Assembly: GCF_000194605.1 (NCBI RefSeq)
Contig: NC_015321.1
Span: 1,674,001-1,738,000, forward strand
Length of the DNA: 64,000 bases
DNA from: Fluviicola taffensis DSM 16823
Lineage (GTDB): Bacteria; Bacteroidota; Bacteroidia; Flavobacteriales_D; Crocinitomicaceae
Reading direction: 5' to 3'
Both the position numbers and the translations under genes were made by a program. Below the pieces are notes generated by a model. The model did no database searches. It had not been told where the DNA came from and worked only from the letters and a program-made list of their open reading frames with translations. Below are positions 37,722-47,635 of the stretch, in pieces. How positions within the stretch are numbered: position 1 is the stretch's first letter; every line of letters starts with the position of its first letter.

Positions 37722-40700
37722 ATGAAAAAACTACTTACACTATTTGTTGTTTTTATTTCTACCTTTTCCTTTTCTCAGAGCTGGAATTTTATTGGAAGTT
37801 CAACTGGAATTGCCACTGCTTCTGAAGTTGATATTGAGATTTCCACTAGCGGAGTTCTCTTCGCTGCATATATTGATGGAAGCAATTCCAATAAAATTAC
37901 AGTTCGCAAATGGAATAACGGTGCCTGGCAATTAGTCGGTACTGCCGGAATTTCGAGTCCTAACGCTTCAGCAATACGGCTTATTTTATATAATGAAACG
38001 CCAATTGTTGCCGCAAAAATAGATGACACTTACGATCGTATTGAATGCCATCGATTCAATGGAACTACTTGGACAACATTATTTAATAATTATATTCAAA
38101 TCAATGCGGTTACTTATATAAGCAAAGATTTTGATATTAGTTGTAATAGTGTGGGAGATGTCTTTCTAACCTACTATAATCCTGATTATCAGACTTTTAG
38201 TCACGAGGGGTTAATTACATTAAAATCTGGAAGTCCCACTATTATTGGAGCTGTAAATATTGATGAAAATAGTGAGTATCTAAGTGCTGTTTCCTGTGTT
38301 GCAACCACAGGAAACAATGTGCTTTCTCTTTTTGAAGCAGATATGGATATGGACTATGGGATCAATATAAGCACGATTTCCACTTCTACTTATTCAAATG
38401 ATACTTATGAATATGGTACGGATGCTAAAAAGATCATACTCGAAAAGGGTTTGAACAGCTCCCTCTATTCTTGTAGTCACATGACGGACCAATATAATCA
38501 AAGAACACTTGCTTACAGAGCATTCAATGGAGTTTCTACATTAGGTACACCATTAAATATTGTATCTAGTTCTCCAAATCTGGTAGATTATGATTTGGTT
38601 ACGGATGGTACAACCGGATATGTTTTTTATAGAAATGGAACAACCAATTTCTTCCGTTCATTTACAGCAGGATTGACACCTGGAACATTGTCTACAATAA
38701 CCTCAGGGGCAACTTTAGCACCTACAGACGCAACATCCCATTCAGCTGAAACATATAATGGTATCCATGTGATTGCATACATTAGCGGTGGAAAATTCTA
38801 TGTAAAAGAATATAATCAAGCTGCAAACATTGAAGACTATGATTATTTTGCAATGTGTGAAGGAACTGCATTTAATAACAGCGCGAGCAATAGTATTTAT
38901 TTACTAGATCCCAACTATAGTCAGGCAAACTTGGGCATGACAGTTACCTCTCAAAACGTTTCAGTGATTCCAAACTCAGCGGTATCCGTTTCTGGTTCAG
39001 GATTAAACTATTCTGTTTTTATAACAAACACTAATGATGTTACAAGTCCAACTACAGTAGATTTACAATTTATTCTTGTTGAAAACGGAGTAAACGTAGA
39101 TACACTATTGATTCCTATCGTAGTTAATCCGAAACCTATCATTGCCTTTAACAATACTACTTCAAGCATTTGTGAAAATGCAAATCCCGTGAACTTAAAT
39201 CCAATTGCTTCACCAACTGGTGGAAGTTGGTCCGGTAATGGAGTGGTGAATAACACATTTTATCCTTCTTATCCAACTGGTTCCACTGTAGTATTAACTT
39301 ATTCTAAAACCAATCAATACGGTTGTACAAGTTCAGGTAATACGCAGGTTACAATCAATCAAACACCAGATTTAAATGTCACAACAAACACTTCTAATTG
39401 TAATCAAAATACTGGAACAGCTTCTGTAGCAATAACCAATGGACTTTCACCTTACGCAATTTATTGGAGTACTGGATCAACTCTATCAAGTGTGTCAAAT
39501 TTATCATCTGGGCAATATCTTGTTTCGGTGACTGATGCTAATGGCTGTCTTTCTACTTCAACAGCAATGGTTGGATCAAATGGTCTTTCTCAAACGGGCA
39601 TTACCACAGGAGCATCATGCTACGGATCAACAAATGGCGCAATTAATGTGACTGTTTCTGGAGGTGTAGCACCACTTGTTTATGCTTGGTCAAGTGGCGC
39701 AACAACTGAAGATATCACCGGATGTGTCGGTGGACCATACGAGTTAACTATTACAGATGCTTCAGGATGCGTTTCTACGGCAACTTATGTTGTACAAGAA
39801 CCACAACAAATTATGCTCAACCAAATGACAGTAACTCAACCAGCTTGTTCAGCAACAAACGGACAAGCAGTAGCTTCATTCAATGGTGGAACAGCTCCTT
39901 TTACATATGCTTGGACAAATGCGGTTGGAACTGCAATTGGAGGAAACAGTGGAACACTTACAAACATTGGCGCAGGAACTTTTACATGTACTTTAACGGA
40001 TGTAAACGGATGTACTTTTAGTACATCTGCTTTAGTTTCCAATAATTTTGGTCCCACTTTAGCAATTGATACGATTATTGATGCTTCTTGTTCAAATAAT
40101 GGGCAAATTCAATTAACAGTAATTTCTGGAAACCCAACAGCCTATTTGTGGACAAATGGAGCTATTACTCAAAACATTACAAATTTGAGTCCTGGTAATT
40201 ATTCTGTTTCAGTTGCAGGAGCATCAGGATGTATAACCGTTTTGGGAGGAACAGTTGGATCGACACTTCCAGATCCTGTTGAACTTTGCTTGGTAACTGT
40301 AGATTCAGTTACAAATACCAACTTAGTAGTTTGGGAAAAACCTATCTCTTCTAGTATCGATCATTTCAACATTTACCGCGAAACCTCTCAAGCTGGTTTA
40401 TACCAATTAGTAGGAACTGTTAATTATACAGATGAATCTGTTTACAATGACCTAGTGGCTTCTCCAAATGTTCGTTCATGGAGATACAAAATCTCTTCTG
40501 TAGATGCCTGCGGAACAGAATCAGCTATGAGCTTGAATCATAAAACCATTCATCTAGTGATCAGTCATGGTTTAGGAAACGACATCAATTTGTTCTGGGA
40601 TGGTTACGAAGGATTCAGTTATCCTAACTTTGTTTTGAAAAGACATACAAATGCGGATGGTTGGACAACATTAACCACCATGCCAAACAACTTATTTACT

Positions 40701-41102
40701 TATACAGATCAACCAAATTCAACAGACGGGTTGTATTATGTAGTAACGGTTAACGCACCAAGTATTTGCAATGCAACGAAAGCTGCTCAGGATTTCAATA
40801 CGACAAGATCGAATCGCGATAATCGCCTTTCAACTGGACAAGTAAACTCCATTTCAGAATTGATAGACCAAGCGATTAGCATTTATCCAAATCCAACAAA
40901 TTCAATTCTACATGTAGACAATACTTCCAATCAATTGATTAACGCTCAAATCCTTGATCAGGCTGGAAGAATCATTTCAATTGTAACGATTGTTCCTGGT
41001 CAAACCAAAATTGATTGTGGAAAACTTGCTGGAGGAATGTACAGTTTAGAACTCTTATCGCAAGGAGCTAAAACACTGAAACGGTTTGTGATAGAAAAAT
41101 AA
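37722..41102 (+). CDS. SprB-repeat T9SS surface protein, tandem copy 3
   Basis: 1126 residues. Signal peptide (MKKLLTLFVVFISTFSFSQ). The N-terminal region (about 20-370) is beta-rich, with WNNGAWQLVG and WTTLFNNYIQ segments like beta-propeller blades (tentative). An Ig-like domain (about 465-545, CENANPVNLNPIASPTGGSW) precedes SprB-type repeats (about 545-845). The shared C-terminal module begins near 849 (LVTVDSVTNTNLVVWEK), contains AAQDFNTTRSNRDNR, and ends with a T9SS domain at IYPNPTNSILHVDN. Third tandem paralogue, with its own promoter and terminator. Confidence 0.85.
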   Translation: MKKLLTLFVVFISTFSFSQSWNFIGSSTGIATASEVDIEISTSGVLFAAYIDGSNSNKITVRKWNNGAWQLVGTAGISSPNASAIRLILYNETPIVAAKIDDTYDRIECHRFNGTTWTTLFNNYIQINAVTYISKDFDISCNSVGDVFLTYYNPDYQTFSHEGLITLKSGSPTIIGAVNIDENSEYLSAVSCVATTGNNVLSLFEADMDMDYGINISTISTSTYSNDTYEYGTDAKKIILEKGLNSSLYSCSHMTDQYNQRTLAYRAFNGVSTLGTPLNIVSSSPNLVDYDLVTDGTTGYVFYRNGTTNFFRSFTAGLTPGTLSTITSGATLAPTDATSHSAETYNGIHVIAYISGGKFYVKEYNQAANIEDYDYFAMCEGTAFNNSASNSIYLLDPNYSQANLGMTVTSQNVSVIPNSAVSVSGSGLNYSVFITNTNDVTSPTTVDLQFILVENGVNVDTLLIPIVVNPKPIIAFNNTTSSICENANPVNLNPIASPTGGSWSGNGVVNNTFYPSYPTGSTVVLTYSKTNQYGCTSSGNTQVTINQTPDLNVTTNTSNCNQNTGTASVAITNGLSPYAIYWSTGSTLSSVSNLSSGQYLVSVTDANGCLSTSTAMVGSNGLSQTGITTGASCYGSTNGAINVTVSGGVAPLVYAWSSGATTEDITGCVGGPYELTITDASGCVSTATYVVQEPQQIMLNQMTVTQPACSATNGQAVASFNGGTAPFTYAWTNAVGTAIGGNSGTLTNIGAGTFTCTLTDVNGCTFSTSALVSNNFGPTLAIDTIIDASCSNNGQIQLTVISGNPTAYLWTNGAITQNITNLSPGNYSVSVAGASGCITVLGGTVGSTLPDPVELCLVTVDSVTNTNLVVWEKPISSSIDHFNIYRETSQAGLYQLVGTVNYTDESVYNDLVASPNVRSWRYKISSVDACGTESAMSLNHKTIHLVISHGLGNDINLFWDGYEGFSYPNFVLKRHTNADGWTTLTTMPNNLFTYTDQPNSTDGLYYVVTVNAPSICNATKAAQDFNTTRSNRDNRLSTGQVNSISELIDQAISIYPNPTNSILHVDNTSNQLINAQILDQAGRIISIVTIVPGQTKIDCGKLAGGMYSLELLSQGAKTLKRFVIEK

Positions 41103-41112
41103 AGAGAACATT

Positions 41113-41139
41113 AAAAGGGAGTTAAAAGCTCCCTTTTTT
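41113..41139 (+). terminator. Rho-independent terminator after SprB-like copy 3
   Basis: AAAAGGGAG pairs with CTCCCTTTT around a short AT-rich loop, followed by T residues. Confidence 0.75.
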
Positions 41140-41223
41140 AGTCACAAATGGTTGTCAATAAGTTTGAATATTCAGCCGTGTATCAGAATGGAGAAAGGAG
41201 TACTTTAATACAAATACTTCAGC

Positions 41224-42549
41224 ATGGCTAAAAAGAATAAACTATTTGTATTAGACACTTCTGTACTACTACACGACCACGATGCAATCATGCACTTTGA
41301 AAGACATGATGTTGCCATTCCAATTACCGTTTTGGAGGAATTGGACAAGTTCAAAATCGGAAATGACACCAAAAATTTCTCCGCGCGTGAAGTCATTCGT
41401 TTTATTGATCGTATTTCTTTAACTGGCGGTTTACAACAGTGGATTACTTTAGGGCCTAATTTAGGTTCATTCAAAGTATTACTCGATTCACAGCCAAAAG
41501 GCGTTGATGCGGAGATCGTTTATGGTGTTGGGAAAAATGACCACAAAATTATCAACGCAACTCTTGCAGTAAAAGAGCAAGAACCTAAAAAAGAAGTTAT
41601 TCTCGTTACCAAGGATATCAACTTGCGAATCAAGGCAAAGGCTTTGGGAATTTTAGCAGAAGACTATGAAACGGGAAAAGTACATTCAAACGAACTAGAG
41701 CAAACATCGAGTTCAACCATTGAAGGGATAGATTCGGAAACCATCAAACAACTATTCTTAAAAGGAACCATTGATGAAGATGGAATTCTTGGAAATCAAA
41801 AAATTGCCAACGGATATTATATTCTAAAAAACGGAAAAAGTTCTGGATTAGCCTATTTTGATCCACACACATCTACTCTTCAACGCGTCGAAAAAGAATA
41901 TACTTCTGGCATTAAACCAAAAAATGCAGAGCAAGCTTTTGCAATCAATGCGTTGATGAATAATGATATAAAACTGGTGGCTTTGCAGGGTGTTGCTGGA
42001 ACAGGTAAAACATTACTTGCACTTGCTGCCGCATTGGAACAACACAAATTGTTTCAGCAAATCATTTTAGCTCGTCCATTGGTTCCTCTTTCCAACAAAG
42101 AAATAGGTTTCCTTCCTGGTGATGCAAAAGACAAAATTGGACCTTACATGGAACCGCTTTGGGACAATTTAAAATTTATCAAATCACAATTTGGAGAAAA
42201 CGAAAAACGCCACAAACACATTGTTGAGATGGAAGAAAGTGGGCGCATTTTAATTACTCCTTTGGCTTTCATTCGCGGAAGAAGTTTGTCCAATATTTTG
42301 TTCATTGTAGATGAAGCCCAGAACTTAACTCCACACGAAGTAAAAACAATCATTACGCGTGCAGGAGAAGGAACAAAAATTGTATTCACGGGTGATGTTC
42401 ATCAAATTGATACTCCTTATTTAGATGAAAATAGTAATGGTTTGGCTTATCTCATCGACCGATTAAAAGGGCAGAATTTATTTGCTCATGTTCGATTAGA
42501 AAAAGGAGAACGCTCTGAATTGGCAAATTTGGCGAATGATTTATTGTAG
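41224..42549 (+). CDS. PIN-PhoH fusion protein (YlaK-type)
   Basis: 441 residues. The N-terminal PIN domain (about 5-150) begins FVLDTSVLLHDHDA and carries further acidic residues (VLEELDKFK, VTKDINLRIKA), so an RNase-type active site is plausible. The C-terminal PhoH ATPase (about 235-441) has Walker A GVAGTGKT at 256-263, Walker B LFIVDEAQNLTPHE and the TGDVHQID sensor. PIN-PhoH proteins couple RNA unwinding to cleavage in characterised relatives. Cytoplasmic. The secreted unknown is 28 bp downstream. Confidence 0.93.
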   Translation: MAKKNKLFVLDTSVLLHDHDAIMHFERHDVAIPITVLEELDKFKIGNDTKNFSAREVIRFIDRISLTGGLQQWITLGPNLGSFKVLLDSQPKGVDAEIVYGVGKNDHKIINATLAVKEQEPKKEVILVTKDINLRIKAKALGILAEDYETGKVHSNELEQTSSSTIEGIDSETIKQLFLKGTIDEDGILGNQKIANGYYILKNGKSSGLAYFDPHTSTLQRVEKEYTSGIKPKNAEQAFAINALMNNDIKLVALQGVAGTGKTLLALAAALEQHKLFQQIILARPLVPLSNKEIGFLPGDAKDKIGPYMEPLWDNLKFIKSQFGENEKRHKHIVEMEESGRILITPLAFIRGRSLSNILFIVDEAQNLTPHEVKTIITRAGEGTKIVFTGDVHQIDTPYLDENSNGLAYLIDRLKGQNLFAHVRLEKGERSELANLANDLL

Positions 42550-42577
42550 AAAAACATAAATCGACTCAAAAACAAGT

Positions 42578-43183
42578 ATGAAAAGAATACAATTAGGGCT
42601 TTTGTTTATTGCTGGTTTCAGTTTAACGTCCATCGCTCAAAAAATCAGCACAGAATCTGGAGACCTTTCTTTTATGAATGGTCAAACCGAACTAAATGTC
42701 AAATATGATTTTTCTGAATTTCAAATAGGTGATTTCTCTAGCGAAGCGGAATATAAACAAAAGAAAATCAAAGAATTAAATGAAAAGGAAGCTGGAAGAG
42801 GAGATCAATGGGAGAATTCTTGGGAACGCGATAAAAAAGAACGTTTCCCAAATATGTTTGAAAAGTTGTTAAATAAACGAATAAAAGCAAAAATCCATGC
42901 TGCTCAAAACAATGAGAAAGCAAAATACACCTTAATTGTAAAAACAATTTTTATGGAGCCTGGTTTTAACTTTGGTATTGTTCGTAGAGATGCTGTGGTT
43001 ACTTTTGAGTATCTATTTGTGGACGCAAATGATGAATCAAAAACTCTGGCTAAACTAACTCACCCATATGTACCTGGTTCACAGCATAGCGGTTATGATT
43101 ATGATCCTGGATCTCGTTTGTCTGAATCTTATGCGAAAGGGGCAAAAATGCTTGCAGCATATATCCTGAAAAACATAAAATAA
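42578..43183 (+). CDS. Secreted protein of unknown function, 201 residues
   Basis: Signal peptide MKRIQLGLLFIAGFSLTSIAQ. The mature part begins with a YDFSEFQIGDFSSEAEY segment, has a highly charged Lys/Glu central helix-like stretch (about 60-105) and ends with beta-type segments (YTLIVKTIFMEPGFNFG, AVVTFEYLFVD). No domain is recognised with certainty and there is no lipobox or T9SS domain, so it is probably periplasmic. It lies 28 bp after the PIN-PhoH gene and shares its terminator, so it is likely co-transcribed. Confidence 0.75.
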   Translation: MKRIQLGLLFIAGFSLTSIAQKISTESGDLSFMNGQTELNVKYDFSEFQIGDFSSEAEYKQKKIKELNEKEAGRGDQWENSWERDKKERFPNMFEKLLNKRIKAKIHAAQNNEKAKYTLIVKTIFMEPGFNFGIVRRDAVVTFEYLFVDANDESKTLAKLTHPYVPGSQHSGYDYDPGSRLSESYAKGAKMLAAYILKNIK

Positions 43184-43201
43184 AACTCTTTGTAAAGAAT
43201 T

Positions 43202-43249
43202 AAATGCCTCAATTTGCCCGTTAACTGACGGATGAATTGAGGCATTTTT
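43202..43249 (+). terminator. Rho-independent terminator, long stem
   Basis: A 13-bp stem (AAATGCCTCAATT at 43202-43214 with its complement at 43235-43247), an internal CCGT/ACGG hairpin in the loop, and T5. Confidence 0.85.
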
Positions 43250-43300
43250 AGTTAAATCAAATTCTTCTGCTTAAATTCACAAGACTATTTTTATTCAACT

Positions 43301-44005
43301 ATGAGCACTTTTCGTAGCGATCTATCAAACAGTGAGTTTCCTGTCTCTGAAAGAATTTCAGCAAAAACAATTCGTGGATCAGTATTAGATCTCATACAAA
43401 AAGAAAATCCCACTTTCAATGAAAGTTGTCATCTATCAATAGGGGAACTGAATAACTATCGGGAAAAATACCTTTCCGAAATGATGCAAGAACAAATGGG
43501 TGAATTATCCGATTTGGATAAAACAGTTTTAGCAACATTGAGTGAAAAGAAACTCATTTCGGATCAGTTAGAAGATGATATTTCAACCGACACTTTTGGT
43601 CAACGAATTGCAGATAAAGTAGCAACTTTTGGAGGAAGTTGGACTTTTATCATCTCTTTTATGACCTTTTTGTTGATTTGGATAGCTTTCAATGCATTCA
43701 TATTACTCAACAAAGGATTCGATCCCTATCCTTTTATCCTTTTGAACCTAATTCTATCTTGTTTGGCGGCACTTCAAGCTCCTGTAATCATGATGAGTCA
43801 GAATAGACAAGAAGAAAAAGACCGGGAACGCGCAAAGAAAGATTACATGGTCAACCTGAAATCCGAAGTTGAAATCCGTTTGCTCCACGATAAAATCGAT
43901 CACCTCATCATTCACCAACAGCAAGAATTACTCGAAATGCAAAAAATTCAATTGGATACCATGAAGGATTTATTGTTAAAACACACAAAAGGCGAAAAAG
44001 AATGA
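43301..44005 (+). CDS. DUF1003-domain membrane protein
   Basis: 234 residues. N-terminal cytoplasmic part (about 1-100), then two transmembrane helices (about 113-135 and 145-165) around FNAFILLNKGFDPYPFILLNLILSCLAALQAPVIMMSQNRQ, which is the DUF1003 signature. A C-terminal coiled coil follows (KSEVEIRLLHDKIDHLIIHQQQELLEMQ). Function of the family is not established. The stop overlaps the start of the MpaB-family gene (ATGA), so the two are translationally coupled. Confidence 0.88.
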   Translation: MSTFRSDLSNSEFPVSERISAKTIRGSVLDLIQKENPTFNESCHLSIGELNNYREKYLSEMMQEQMGELSDLDKTVLATLSEKKLISDQLEDDISTDTFGQRIADKVATFGGSWTFIISFMTFLLIWIAFNAFILLNKGFDPYPFILLNLILSCLAALQAPVIMMSQNRQEEKDRERAKKDYMVNLKSEVEIRLLHDKIDHLIIHQQQELLEMQKIQLDTMKDLLLKHTKGEKE

Positions 44006-45198
44006 TTCCTTCAAGGTTTTATTATCCTTCACCAGGCTTTTCAATTTATTGGAAATCAGGAAATGGGAAGAATCTTGCTGAAAAATTAATCGGAAAACTT
44101 CCCGAAAAGACAGAAATTGAAGCCTTTATTCCGCGGTTGTTTGAAACAGATTCATTGGCAGATCAGGTGATTCGAGAAGTATATCAAGTACATGGATTCA
44201 AACAAGCAGATTCTTGGATCGAAGCATTATTAGCCAATAAACAAGCAGAATGTCCAGAGAGTTTAATCCAGTTGGTGAATCAAACACTAGAAACTCCTTC
44301 TTGGTTGAATGCAGAATTACTCGAATCTGGTGCGTGTTTGTGTCGAAGATCTGGTTCAATCGGGCTCATGGTTTTGCGCAATTACTGTTTAATGGGAGGT
44401 TATGAATCTTCCGCTATCAACAAACCGCTTGTTTTTACAGGAGCGCTAAAAAAGGGCGCTGCTAAGCGCTTAACAGAAACTACCGAGTTCTGGGTTAGCA
44501 TTGTTGGTGAAAACGCTATTACAAACCCTCAAATAGGCCTAAAAGAATGCTTGAAGATTCGTTTGATGCATGCGTATGCACGAGTGAGTATTTTGGATGA
44601 AGGTAAATGGCAAGAAGCAGATTGGGGAGCTCCTTTAAATCAGTGGGACATGCTTGCCACAAACCTGGGTTTCTCTATCATCTTTTTAGATGGTCTGCGA
44701 AAATTAGGGATTAAACCAACTGAAGAAGAAATTCAAGGCTTATTTCATTTCTGGAAATATGTCGGATCTTTATTAGGAACTCCAGCAGAAACCTTTCCTG
44801 AAACAGAATCGGATGCCATTCGTGCAATTTATGCCTGGACAATTACACAAGCTCCAGCAGATGATGATACCATTGCATTAGCAAAAGCACTAACATTGGA
44901 GCCTATTGACGGACCTTTTCCATCTCGGAATTGGGAAAAGAAACTGGTTTACAAAACACATTTGGGATACAATTGGTTCTTCCTTGGAAAAACTTCGTGT
45001 CAAACGATGCAATTACCAAAAACTTCCTGGCAAATATATCCGCACATTCAGAGATTCTTTGTACGTTTAGCACAACCTTTTGTTCACTGGTCTGGAAAAA
45101 GCTACCATCGTTCGATTCTCTGCAACCGAAAAGCTCAAATAAAAGTTGTAAACGCGTATTTGAAAAGCCATGGAAGAAAAACGATCACTGATAAATGA
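44002..45198 (+). CDS. Oxygenase MpaB family protein (DUF2236-like)
   Basis: 398 residues, no signal peptide. It fits the ER/MpaB/Lcp-like catalytic domain family: LRNYCLMGGYESSAINKPLVFTGALKKGAAKRL, FWVSIVGENA, LKIRLMHAYARVSI (candidate heme-ligand His), and PLNQWDMLATNLGFSIIFLDGL. Members bind b-type heme; the best studied are latex-clearing oxygenases and mycophenolic-acid pathway MpaB, but substrate cannot be inferred. Translationally coupled to the DUF1003 gene. Calling it an oxygenase rests on family resemblance only. Confidence 0.8.
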   Translation: MIPSRFYYPSPGFSIYWKSGNGKNLAEKLIGKLPEKTEIEAFIPRLFETDSLADQVIREVYQVHGFKQADSWIEALLANKQAECPESLIQLVNQTLETPSWLNAELLESGACLCRRSGSIGLMVLRNYCLMGGYESSAINKPLVFTGALKKGAAKRLTETTEFWVSIVGENAITNPQIGLKECLKIRLMHAYARVSILDEGKWQEADWGAPLNQWDMLATNLGFSIIFLDGLRKLGIKPTEEEIQGLFHFWKYVGSLLGTPAETFPETESDAIRAIYAWTITQAPADDDTIALAKALTLEPIDGPFPSRNWEKKLVYKTHLGYNWFFLGKTSCQTMQLPKTSWQIYPHIQRFFVRLAQPFVHWSGKSYHRSILCNRKAQIKVVNAYLKSHGRKTITDK

Positions 45199-45248
45199 TT
45201 CCCTTTTTTACTTCCAAATCTTTACACTAGATTTTTTAAAAACACACT

Positions 45249-45470
45249 ATGAAAAAATTACCCTTTGTTTTAGCAGCATTACTCCTAATCGTTTCAACTG
45301 CCTGCTCCAAAAGATATCCGTATACCTGTTACTGCAAAACTTACGAAAGCACCGGATTTGGAGAGCCAATCGGGGAATCCTTTCCAAAAGCCAAAAAAGA
45401 AAAAGCGGAAGAAACCTGTGAGATATTCTCGAATTCAGAACGCACCTGCAGTCCCATATTCGCTAAATAA
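45249..45470 (+). CDS. Small lipoprotein, 73 residues
   Basis: Signal sequence with lipobox VSTAC (Cys19), giving a mature chain of about 54 residues with four further cysteines (YTCYCKTYES, ETCEIFS, RTCSPIF) that could form two disulfides. No homologue is recognised by eye. Located 50 bp after the MpaB-family gene and probably its own unit. Confidence 0.65.
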   Translation: MKKLPFVLAALLLIVSTACSKRYPYTCYCKTYESTGFGEPIGESFPKAKKEKAEETCEIFSNSERTCSPIFAK

Positions 45471-45606
45471 GCTGACTTAGTTTTTATTCAAGGATGGACT
45501 TCTCCAATCCACCCCAAGTAAATAGTGATATGAGAGAAACTCAATCCTGTAGGTGGTTCTAACGATAAAAAATCATTCGAAAATAGCACTCAAAAGGTTC
45601 GGATAT

Positions 45607-47535
45607 TTACTTCACAAACCACTGATACCATTCACCGAACTCTGTTTTAATTAGAAGAAAATAAGTCCCCGACTGCAATTCAGATACATTTAACACATCC
45701 GATTCTCCTTTCAGAATGGTCTGCCCGGACGTATTCATTACCTGAAGTGATAAAACTGGCACATCGGATACAATATGTAATGTTGTTGTCACCGGATTAG
45801 GGTAAACAGAAATAGAACCTTTTGATCCCGTTTGTTCCAGACCGAGATTATCTACCAGGAAACAAACAGAAGTGTCCTGGCAACCGTTATTTGTTGTAAT
45901 CACCGCAAATTGACCATTGTGTGCAGGTATGAAGGTGGAAGAAGTTGCGCCTGCAACAGGAGCCATATCCTGATCGCAATCTATCCATTGATAAGTAGCA
46001 GCAATCGTGGAATACAAAGTAGCATCTTCCTGTACAATTGTAGCAGGGGCATGGTCAACAACCGCAAGTGTAATCACCGGTGTGACAGTGGTTCCACATA
46101 AATTGGTGAGTTCTGCAACCCAACTTCCCGCATCACTTGAAGTGAGATTCTCGAAACTGAGCGTTGTACCAATTTGTGCAGCATCCACAACTCCATTATG
46201 CTTCCAGACAAAAGACTCTGTATTGTTACCTAATTCAAGTACAAAAGAAAAATCCGTTCCGGCACAACGGGTTTCATTCATTGCTTCAAAAGGAATATAA
46301 GCCGGTTTGCGGCAAACAGCAGTAAGCGAAGGAGACTCAGGAACACCCCATCCTATTCCAACCGGGAAACGACTTTCAGGATGTGTTAAGTTTGAGATCG
46401 GGTCATAAGAAAACACACCATTTCGGGTTACCCCATAAAGTTTACCTTCAAATCCATTAATTATACTGAATGGATGTGGACCAACTTCCAGATACGAACC
46501 AGTTTGCAGAAGAAAATCAAGCTTTTTCACAAATTGATCGGTCAAAGGATCAAACGCATATAAAATTCCTCCACCAGAAGGAAGATTAGGCTCTGGTATA
46601 CCACCAACACCAGCAAGCCCGTAAAATTGTCCGTTCGCTGCTTGAAGCATCGGCTTCGGGTATCCACCCCCAACTCCACCTGTGAAATCATGCTTTTTCA
46701 CATAGGTATTAGTCGACGTTTGGAAAGCATAAATAACCCCCATATTGGCTGATCCACCGGTAGGACTTACACTATAAAGCCGGCCGTTGTACTCTGTAAA
46801 ACCACTCAGGTATTTATAACCATCCACCGCAGAACAAGGGTTTAGGTAACGGGTTGAAAAAGCATTTGTCACTGGATCAATACGGATAATCGTACCATGA
46901 TAAGGATGCGTAACCGGACATTGAGAATTAGCAAACGTGGTTCCATAAAGATACCCGTCACTTGATTTATAAAGCGCGTCATTCAAACGATTGCCCTGCG
47001 TGGAGTTTGTTGCTTCACCCTGAAAACTAGGCACGCTCAAAGCTAGGCTAACCATCCCAGTAGAAAGATCACAAGAGAATATATTCCCGGTAGCAAGAAT
47101 ACCATGGCGTACCTGACCGTAAATTCGTGCATTAGAAACCAAAGTTAAGCTTCGCATACCATCACCAAAAGGATAGGTTCCAGGCACTGTTTGATTTCCC
47201 GGACCAAAATCCTGCAGCACCTTAAAGGTATTTGTACTAAGGTCATACTCATACAATGTCCCTCCCGAATAAATGGTATTGCCAGCAAGTTGACCACCAT
47301 ATGCCGTGGTCCCATATATCTTATTGTTATCCGCAACAAGTAACTCCGATGGGTTCTTTCCATGAATGGAGTCAAAATGATGGATTACCTCCAGATTTCC
47401 ACCAACTGAATCGGTTTTAAAAATATAACCATGGCCATAATCGCCGCCGTTACTAACAGTGCCCCAGAATTCATGCTGCCCGAAAGACAGAAAATAAAAC
47501 TGAGTAAGCAAAAGAGTAGTAAGAATTTTTTGCAT
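45607..47535 (-). CDS. GloVer-repeat T9SS surface protein
   Basis: Start set at the Met at 47535, where a signal peptide begins (MQKILTTLLLTQFYFLSFGQ); an upstream in-frame Met adds 11 residues without signal character. About 642 residues. From about residue 20 to 400 are tandem GloVer-type repeats (choice-of-anchor tandem repeat family), each with GxxYxTTxxGG-like and GTLYEYDLSTNTF-like segments and a beta-propeller pattern. An Ig-like domain follows (CAGTDFSFVLELGN), then a Trp-Cys module, then a T9SS sorting domain at VYPNPVTTTLHIVS. Function unknown. Confidence 0.85.
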   Translation of the reverse strand: MQKILTTLLLTQFYFLSFGQHEFWGTVSNGGDYGHGYIFKTDSVGGNLEVIHHFDSIHGKNPSELLVADNNKIYGTTAYGGQLAGNTIYSGGTLYEYDLSTNTFKVLQDFGPGNQTVPGTYPFGDGMRSLTLVSNARIYGQVRHGILATGNIFSCDLSTGMVSLALSVPSFQGEATNSTQGNRLNDALYKSSDGYLYGTTFANSQCPVTHPYHGTIIRIDPVTNAFSTRYLNPCSAVDGYKYLSGFTEYNGRLYSVSPTGGSANMGVIYAFQTSTNTYVKKHDFTGGVGGGYPKPMLQAANGQFYGLAGVGGIPEPNLPSGGGILYAFDPLTDQFVKKLDFLLQTGSYLEVGPHPFSIINGFEGKLYGVTRNGVFSYDPISNLTHPESRFPVGIGWGVPESPSLTAVCRKPAYIPFEAMNETRCAGTDFSFVLELGNNTESFVWKHNGVVDAAQIGTTLSFENLTSSDAGSWVAELTNLCGTTVTPVITLAVVDHAPATIVQEDATLYSTIAATYQWIDCDQDMAPVAGATSSTFIPAHNGQFAVITTNNGCQDTSVCFLVDNLGLEQTGSKGSISVYPNPVTTTLHIVSDVPVLSLQVMNTSGQTILKGESDVLNVSELQSGTYFLLIKTEFGEWYQWFVK

Positions 47536-47635
47536 GATTGTCTGGTCAATTAAGGTTAGTAAACTCACTTTCAGATACTAATATATGTAATAAAAGGCGA
47601 GATTTCGCAGGAAAACCCTTTAAAGGTCTGAATTT

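Noticed and set aside
39836-40057. Antisense ORF in the third SprB-like gene
   Set aside because: Shadow of the repeat-rich coding strand; no homology, no promoter.
47536-47568. Upstream Met of the GloVer protein
   Set aside because: The residues ahead of MQKILTTLLLTQ lack signal-peptide character and would push the signal peptide inward.
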